NCBI GenBank assembly: GCA_003586115.2
Contig: QVOM02000116.1
Coordinates: 40,182,128-40,246,127, forward strand
DNA length: 64,000 bases
Source of the DNA: Salvator merianae
Lineage: Eukaryota; Chordata; Lepidosauria; Squamata; Teiidae
Reading direction: 5' to 3'
In this document: piece after piece, positions 58,096 to 64,000 of the stretch
Numbering within the stretch: position 1 is the stretch's first letter
How the letters are laid out: each line of letters starts with the position of its first letter
The notes under the pieces: generated by a model
What the model was told of the DNA's origin: nothing
Database searches by the model: none
Seen by the model: the letters and a program-made list of their open reading frames with translations, nothing else
Program-made: the position numbers and the translations under genes

Positions 58096-58940
58096 ATTCC
58101 ATACCAGCCCCACTGACTGAAGCCCCAGGATTAAAAGAGAGATCCAAGTTGTATGATCTTCACATAAACTTTGGATAGTTAGATAAATTTTGAACAGAGT
58201 TTTGTGATCTTGTAATGTAATTTGTGATGTCTGACAAAAAAGAAATCAAACCTTTTAGTTTCTGGAAATCTCACTTCTACGTGGTATGATTTCAAAAGAA
58301 ACCAGACAATTGAAGCAAATGATCATGGTTTTTTGTTTTGTTTTGTTTTTTTGCAGAGACAGCTTGCTTTATATTAAACCAAGTCTCCTACTGTGCCAAA
58401 ACAGAGAATTATAGATTACTAACCAGGAATATTTACATCTGTACAAGTGCCATATGTTGAATTTGTGAATATATTAATGGTGTATTTTTTTTCTTCATGA
58501 AAATAGCAGAAGTAGGTGAGGAAGTTATCAAGGATACATACATTTTTCTTCTCTTGTGACGCTGACCATCCCTTTCTGTTCTTTTTCTCAGGAAAGTTGC
58601 TTAGCTGCCATTGATGCCAATTTCAATTTCAGGGAGGGGGTGATTTTCTGTGGGGTCCCACAATGGGGGAAAGCAGAATCACATCTTTCTCCCCACTGTT
58701 CTGATTCCCCTTCTCTCTGTGACTCTGAGTTTTAAAGACCCTTCCTTTGACTATATTTACTGTGTTTATTCACTTAGACCAGGTCCATAGCTTGTCACAA
58801 CACTGGTATCACAGCAGTATCACATCATCATGACAACTAGCTGTTGTGCAAGCATCCAGCCTTGAATGTTCCTGATGCCACATGAAATGAAACCTCAAGT
58901 CTAATAGCATCCAAGTGAGGGTGATCGAGATCACAGAAGT
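58096..58940. other. No gene recognised
   Basis: AT-rich sequence. No exon-like frame apart from a short acceptor-like site near 58510. Confidence 0.45.
58325..58355. repeat. (TTTTG)n tract
   Basis: ggttttttgttttgttttg followed by a T run. Confidence 0.8.
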
Positions 58941-58954
58941 GTGCAGAAGGCACA

Positions 58955-59388
58955 TCTTCATTTCCTGGAATACTGGGGGAATCAGTGGCCAAGAAGCTTG
59001 GAATTTTCATTCTTTGTCTTGGAGTCCTCAGAGTCTGGTCCTGAAGCTCATGCAAGCTTCAGGCCTGGTGTGGAGGCTGGTTGGACCAGTGTTGTTGTAC
59101 AGACAATGCTATTCCAGACTATGGCCCTTTCTAAACTTGGCCTTATTGTGAATTATATCCCAGAACAGGGACCTGCTATGCACATGCTAGTGCAAACTAT
59201 GCAAGGTCTTGCCCAGGGTCTACCATAGTCTGCACTAGCATGCAGATGGCAGGTCCCTATTCTGAGATATAATCTGGAATACATCCAAGTGCAGAAAGGG
59301 CCTATGCCTTGCCATGTTCCAAACCAGTGGGTCTTGCTGGTTCAGACTCACTGGCATGAAACAAGGCAAGGCAAGTGCAGAAAGAACC
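58955..59388 (+). mobile_element. MITE family D, copy 3, split by a family B insertion
   Basis: The part before 59123 carries agaagcttggaattttcattctttgtc, gaagctcatgcaagcttcag and a tggttggacc/cagacaatgc block; the part after 59305 continues with gccatgttccaaaccagtgggtcttgctggttcagactc and ends AAGTGCAGAAAGAACC. Removing 59123-59305 restores a family D order as in 60011-60468 (ctagacc... gccatgatccaaaccag). Confidence 0.75.
59123..59302. mobile_element. MITE family B, complete copy (180 bp) nested in family D, TAT duplication
   Basis: Ends GGCCCTTTCTAAACTTGG and AGTGCAGAAAGGGCC are inverted; the interior repeats the blocks of 34685-34840 (ttatatcccagaacagggacctgc facing gcaggtccctattctgagatataa, and accatagtctgcactagcat). 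Flanked by TAT (59120-59122 and 59303-59305). There is an internal extension relative to the 34685 copy. Confidence 0.85.
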
Positions 59389-60010
59389 TAAGACCATAAA
59401 TATCTGTTTCATAGCAGCTATTTGGTACAGTATAGGTATCACTGATTGTATTCAAGCCAAATTAGATTCATAGTATCAAAATCCCAGAAGATTACGGCAG
59501 CAAATTGTGCATTGTGTCCCAGAAGTGATGTTTACCAGCTGTGCTTACATTGGCTGCCAAGGATTATGACAAGTGATACAGGCAGCCCAAGAGAGAAGAA
59601 GTTTAGGTGACTACATCAGCAGATCAAAGGAAAGCATGTTAATGATTATTTGAAAAAAAGGCATCTTAGGTAGTAAAGACAAAAAGATTCTTATTGAAAG
59701 GAAGAAATGACAAAATGACTGGAAAGTTGGGAGGAAAAACAACTGCATATTGGGCACAAGGAAAGACAGAAAGCAAGAGTAGGTAAAGAAAATAACTAGA
59801 AAATAACAGCTACAAAATGGAAGTTAAGCAGAAGTCTTCTTCTCTGCAGTCCAAGAGTAGACTCTACAGACCACCCTGAAAGCAAAAACTGAAAAGGTAG
59901 CACAGAATAGTGAGCATAGATTGTGTAAAGAAAAGGATGAAATGGCACACCGCCTCATTAGTTGGAGCAATAAGATCTCACAGACTGAACAGAAGAAATA
60001 CCAGGCTAAA
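59389..60010. other. No gene recognised
   Basis: Unassigned AT-rich sequence. Confidence 0.5.
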
Positions 60011-60468
60011 GGATCTTTTCTCACTTACCTTTGTTTTTGAACGAATTCCTTGTGGTTCTCATCAGGGCCTCATCAGTCTGTATATTAATGTGGATCAGTG
60101 AGGCCCACCCTCCCTTGGTACACTTTGCTCAGGTCAAGATCAACCAGTATACCATCGGACTTTGGAGCAGTGCTGAAAGCATGCCTCAGTGTTTCTGGCT
60201 ACTGAAGAAGCACACCAAAGCACGTTGTCGAAATGGGTCCCCCAGAGATTCTGAGGCTAGGAACTTTAGTTTCTAACCCTTTGGAGCTTTCAGAGGTCAG
60301 CCCTGAGGTTTGTGCAAACTTCAGAGCCAGTGCAGGGGCTGGTCTGAACCAGTACCATCATGCAGATGGCACTGTTCTAGACCACATCATGCCATGATCC
60401 AAACCAGCAGGCCTCACTGGTCCAGAACCGCTGATTTGGATCACAGCAGGGCCAGTGTGAAAAAGCCC
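60011..60468 (+). mobile_element. MITE family D, best-bounded copy (458 bp)
   Basis: Left end GGATCTTTTCTCACTTACC, right end CCAGTGTGAAAAAGCCC. Contains gatcagtgaggccca, aagcacaccaaagcacg, gaggctaggaactttagtttc, tttgtgcaaacttcagagcc (facing halves), and the ggtctgaaccagt... actggtccagaacc inverted blocks near the right end. No coding potential. Confidence 0.8.
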
Positions 60469-60534
60469 AATGTGTTGCATTGGAACATCTTTAAATATTA
60501 CAGCTCACCTGCTTGAAAAAGAGAGAAAAGTGGT

Positions 60535-60895
60535 AAGAACATAAGCCAGCAATGATTGTTGAAAATAGTGAGGTTAAAATGTTGTGGGATTTTGAAATTC
60601 AGACAGATAAACTTTTTGGATCATAATATGACTGTCATTATTATGGGAGAGAAAAATAAATTTGCAACAATAGATATGGTTATCCCACAGGAAAGTAGAT
60701 TTGAGGGGAATGAATTTATAGTCATAAAATATAGACATCTACAAAACGAAATCCTGCACCTCTGGGGATAAAAGAACAGTTAATCCTAGGAGTTCCTGGT
60801 ACCAGAGGAGAAATAGCACAGAAATTTATGAAATATTTGAAACACATTGGAATAGATAAATTAGCAATTCCACAGTTGCAAAAAGCATGAGTATT
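60535..60895 (+). mobile_element. C-terminal domain of a non-LTR retrotransposon polyprotein, frameshifted
   Basis: Three consecutive plus-strand frame segments read VENSEVKMLWDFEIQTDKLF, then a shifted segment with FATIDMVIPQES and YRHLQNEILHLWG, then LIPGVPGTRGEIAQKFMKYL followed by GIDKLAIPQLQKA. This order (WDFxIxTD, an IDxxxP motif, KYxxLxxEIxxLW, then VPxxxGxxG and LLQK) matches a domain found downstream of the RT in several animal LINE polyproteins. It is resolved only as far as non-LTR element; the clade is not certain. Frameshifts and stops show it is dead. Confidence 0.65.
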
Positions 60896-60999
60896 TTGTA
60901 GCCATTCACATTCCCCAAAGATGCGTCATTCATTTCTAAATTATTGATTAAGGTATGAGTTAATAATGGGCAAAAATTCCAGTTATATCATTTAATAGA

Positions 61000-61344
61000 C
61001 TATGTGCTGTTTAGTTTGGCTATATCCAACCATTGTGACCACATGGACCATAGCATTCCAGGCCCATCTGTCCTCCACTATCTCCAGGAATCTACCCAAG
61101 CTCATGTTCTGTGCCTCCATAACTCTCTCTATCCATCTCACCCTCTGTTATACCTTTCTTCTTTTCCCTTCAATCTTTTGCAGAATCAGGGTTTTTTCTA
61201 ATGAATCCTGTCTTCTCATTTGGTGTCAAAGTATTTGAACTTCAGCTTCAGTATTTGTCCTTCCAGTGAACAGTCAGGTTTATTTCCTTTAATGTTGTCT
61301 GCTTTGATCTTCTTGCCATCCAAGGCATTCTCAAAGGTCTTCTC
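61000..61344 (-). mobile_element. BovB-type RTE LINE, 3' end
   Basis: On the minus strand a broken frame reads DNIKGNKPDCSLEGQILKLK followed by FKYFDTK, corresponding to the conserved SILKEISPGCSLEGLxLKLKLQYFGHL region of the BovB C-terminus. It continues through a mutated gagggtgagatggatagag block and ends with tggaatgctatggtccatgtggtcac, the usual BovB 3' UTR ending. Several stops and a lost GHLMRR segment show decay. BovB is a horizontally spread RTE family abundant in squamates and ruminants. Confidence 0.85.
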
Positions 61345-61544
61345 TAAAGCAGGTGCAAATGCACTTTACCAGAAGAAGGCTAGCTTCTTCCATCAAGTTG
61401 TGGAGCACAATTTAGTGCTCCACAGCTAGCCATGATCAGAAGCAGCTGGAGTCTGCTCCCAATTGCATTGATCATCATGCAGTGTGGAAGGAGTTGCTTA
61501 GTGAGCGTGCAGATGCTCACTAGGCAACAAGTGTGAAAGGTCCC
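61345..61544 (-). mobile_element. MITE family A, copy 6 (partial)
   Basis: Ends AAGTGTGAAAGGTCCC with the hairpin TAGTGAGCGTGCAGATGCTCACTA at about 61498-61521, and carries ggagcacaatttagtgctcc as in 8410-8810. The left end abuts the BovB fragment. Confidence 0.7.
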
Positions 61545-62575
61545 ATAGTTACATAATATATATTGATGTACTTTTATGATTCTTTTTCACAGCACAGGTC
61601 AATATCCTAGTAACTGTGTAGTGCATAAGCTAAAACTTTAGTGACAGCTCTATGCAAAACACATGGCAATAATTAAATGGAGATTGCTATAGGAGCATGT
61701 TTTGCTATAGCTAAGCTAGCATAGTTTTACCTGAAAGCCTCAATACAAAATAGAAGCCGTAAGAAGCTATATTTCTTCCCTGCTGAGTGTGGAGACAACA
61801 CAGAAATTGTGAGCTGTATGAGCACTTTTATATGCACATACTGTATTGCTTCCTACACTCCGCCCTCAGACTTCCTTCTTCGTAGAATTGTCATTATTAC
61901 AACATCTGCTGTTCTTATGGGGAGTTTTCAGTGTTACTGGATCAGGATCTATGTCAACAGAACCAACTTGATCTTTTTGCCACATTTTCTCTTTGTTTTA
62001 TTGCTTTTGGGGGGGGGGGGTCAGATACTGTTCCTTCTAGTATGAGAAATCCAAGAGTGACATAAACATGGATTTTGTACTCTAGTCTCTTGCCATGTGA
62101 GAGATAACTGATGAGAAAGGCTTATGCATCACATCAACTGTTGTCTGAAAAATAAATAAATTAAAAGGCACCTGAAGACAAGGAAATTATCATTAGACTT
62201 CATAGAAAATTTCCTGTAAGTATGGTTTGCATGCATTGGCTTGTAACTTGTCAAATAAATGGAGAACCTATGATGTGTTTTGCTTGTTTTTTTTAAAGTG
62301 TTTTTTCTCTTCCAAACAGGAAATCCATATGGAACTTGTTAATTTATTGGGGAATTTATACAGATATAGCCATTTTGCCTCAGTCTTCTCCATAATTAGT
62401 ATAGCATTGACTTTCATTGTAAATAATCATTAAACAAACAGAAAAATAAGATAATATCCCCCAGATTCTACAGTTTTTTCTCTTGTGCTCAGAATCCTAT
62501 TACTCATTTCTTTACAGAGGAACATTGAATTCAGTCCCTGAAGCTGTTCAATGTCATTTTGTTCTGAAGCTTTTA
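61545..62575. other. No confirmed gene; one acceptor-flanked frame at 62320-62433
   Basis: A G run lies at 62009. At 62319 an acceptor (ttttttctcttccaaacag) is followed by 37 open codons to a stop, ending with a hydrophobic stretch (SVFSIISIALTFIV). The sequence is AT-rich, and a chance frame of this length is likely. Confidence 0.35.
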
Positions 62576-62690
62576 GAAAAGGAGGAGGAGGAGGGGGGAG
62601 GGGACAGGGAAGAGAAGGAGGAGAAGGAAAAGGAGAAGAAGAAAATGATGATGATGAAGAAGAAACTGAAGAACAAGGAAGGACTAGGGG
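62576..62690 (+). repeat. Long polypurine (GGA/GAA)n tract
   Basis: About 110 bases nearly free of pyrimidines on the plus strand: gga repeats, a GGGGGGAGGGG block, gaa/gga repeats and an (ATG)n island. Frames across it (poly-E/K, or poly-S/P on the other strand) are low-complexity artefacts. Confidence 0.9.
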
Positions 62691-62932
62691 ATAAGGCCAT
62701 GACATAGCTTTATGAATGTATGCATGGCATGAAGAAACTAGATGAAAAGATATCCTTCCTCTCTGCTTCTCTTCCTGTCTCTCTCACACATGTATATATT
62801 TTATAACAAAAAAATCTCCAACCAGTAAAACACTTTTAAAATATAACACTCGACCCAAAACAAAACAAGGTTCAGAGGAAGCCAAACAGCAAATCCCTGT
62901 ATAAAGACACATGTTTTAACTAGAGATGTGCA

Positions 62933-63275
62933 CAAGCTAAAATTCATTGGTTCAGTTCAGTTGAGTTCATATAAAACTAAGTCTCACTGAGTTCAGTTTG
63001 ACCTAGTACTAGGTCAAACAAGCTCAAACCATTCTAATTGTACCTCAAATGGTTTATGAACTTTTCAATCCTTAAAAAAAAACCAAAAAAAAAACCAATA
63101 AAATATGTTGAAAAAGCTCTATTTAACGGGCCAGTTGGAGGTCAAATCAAATCAGTTTTTATCAATCCAGGTGTTCCAACCCATTTGACTGAACACTGCC
63201 TGGTTCAGTTTGAATCAAATCAGCCTCTCTTGAACAGGGGTGGTTTGGTTTGATTCAAACTGTGTCAACACCAAC
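62933..63275 (+). mobile_element. GAGATGTGCA-family MITE, copy 4
   Basis: Starts after TA with GAGATGTGCACAAGC, then ggttcagttcagttgagttc and facing gaatcaaatcag / tttgattcaaactg blocks like 51460-51732. The right end is unclear near a CACACACACA run at 63279. Confidence 0.55.
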
Positions 63276-63419
63276 ACACACACACCCATTTGATTTGAAT
63301 CAGATCCTCTGCAATTGCCCTGGATCTGCAGTCCTATATAGTCTCTCTGCTTGCGGTTGCAGGCCCACTCTGGGGAAAATGAGGATGAGGGTTACACTCT
63401 TTGACCTAGGATCTTAGGA

Positions 63420-64000
63420 ATCTGTGGGAGGATTTGGGTAGGTGGTGGGATTTTAAAGTTGTTTTTAATTCATTTCATTAATTTTTTTTAGCTTAGTTAT
63501 AGTGTCGGTATTGGGGGGAGGGAATAATGTTCCAAGGCAAGGAAGAAGAGGTGAATTATCGCTAGGGGCAATCATCACTGTATGTTGGTTGTGGGAGATA
63601 CAATTCTGGGAAGCAGGAGATGTGGTTTAGGAGAAGGAGTGTTAGATCATTCTTTCTGGTCTGACTTCCAACTGGAAGAGCTGGGGATGCCTGCCAACTG
63701 GCTCACTGCTTTTGCAATGCTGCTCTTGAATGCCAGATCAGTCCAGGACATAATATCAGTCATTTATGACTTGATCCTGGATGAAGAGGCCGATCTGGTA
63801 TGCATTGTCAAAACCTGGACAGATGAACTGGGTGGGCCATGCCTCAGTCAGCTTTGTCCCCTGTGTTACATGGTACAACATTGTTCCAGACTGGGGGGGT
63901 GGAGAGGGAGTGTTGCTGTTGTCCATAGGATCACTATCTCTCTTGCCAGGTGGCCAATTCACTGTGAACCTGAATTTGAGGGGCTGCTTTTTTGTTGAGA
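63420..64000 (+). mobile_element. CR1/L2-group LINE, endonuclease domain (partial, runs off the window)
   Basis: A plus-strand frame from 63582 to 63998 encodes 138 residues. It contains LLLNARSVQDIISVIYDLIL, corresponding to the LNxRSxxNK start of apurinic-type LINE endonucleases, then ADLVCIVKTWTDE for the usual ADLxCITETWLDE, GGPCLSQLCPLCY, and WRGSVAVVHR for the GGGVAVxxR motif. The catalytic ET is changed to KT and the asparagine-lysine after RS is lost. A stop follows LLFC where the family continues with an arginine. So it is inactive. The bases 63420-63580 look like the matching 5' region. Confidence 0.8.

Noticed and set aside
62320..62433. Possible terminal exon with acceptor and hydrophobic C-terminus
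   Set aside because: Only 37 codons in AT-rich DNA, no partner exon close by and no convincing polyadenylation signal after the stop.
62430..62707. Acidic/basic low-complexity frames (poly-E/K and poly-S/P)
   Set aside because: Direct product of the polypurine tract, not a protein.
1..64000. CRISPR arrays, bacterial operons, rRNA or functional tRNA genes
   Set aside because: No regularly spaced direct repeats, ribosome-binding-site-led gene series or intact cloverleaf were seen; tRNA-like boxes occur only in SINEs.

Overview
This window looks like ordinary intergenic or intronic DNA of a squamate reptile (lizard or snake). No complete gene, rRNA or tRNA is visible, and most of the sequence is AT-rich and stop-dense on both strands. 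Evidence for a squamate is the mixture of decayed repeats: the 3' end of a BovB-type RTE LINE, the endonuclease region of a CR1/L2-group LINE, tRNA-derived SINEs with A and B boxes, hAT MITEs with an 8-bp target duplication, and several L2/CR1 3'-end fragments. This is recognition from memory of such families, not a database result.

Layout. 1-9 kb: decayed repeats, including one long MITE at 3967-4425, a LINE RT C-terminal fragment near 5 kb and three copies of an unclassified repeat (1.85-2.2, 6.96-7.38, 7.95-8.3 kb). 9.6-14.2 kb: a hAT MITE, a 535-bp MITE, a candidate protein-coding exon at 11364-11487, a LINE 3' fragment, a near-palindromic hAT MITE and a further MITE. 15-16 kb: a SINE, an L2 tail and a second candidate exon at 15703-15761 whose phase fits the first. 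18.9-23.8 kb: a TA-flanked MITE, a CpG-rich MITE nested inside an older one, microsatellites and a SINE. 24-45 kb: sparse, mostly unrecognised sequence with scattered MITEs, foldback repeats, LINE remnants and a possible LTR. 45-54 kb: a 3'-end-like retroelement fragment with a hammerhead-like core, MITEs, and a frameshifted coding-like tract at 52.04-52.90 kb. 53.8-64 kb: the densest repeat region, with nested MITEs, a dimeric SINE, a C-terminal LINE domain, BovB, and at the right edge a 5'-to-3' LINE endonuclease fragment that runs to the window end.

The main pattern is a set of MITE families with unrelated interiors that share one terminus, close to GGGCCTnTTCGCACTT, often followed by a short subterminal hairpin. 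One copy has a perfect TTA duplication and another is inserted cleanly into a second family with a TAT duplication. This suggests non-autonomous elements mobilised by a common PIF/Harbinger-like transposase that is not in the window. Two candidate exons with compatible phase suggest that the left part lies in a plus-strand gene with long introns; I cannot name that gene.
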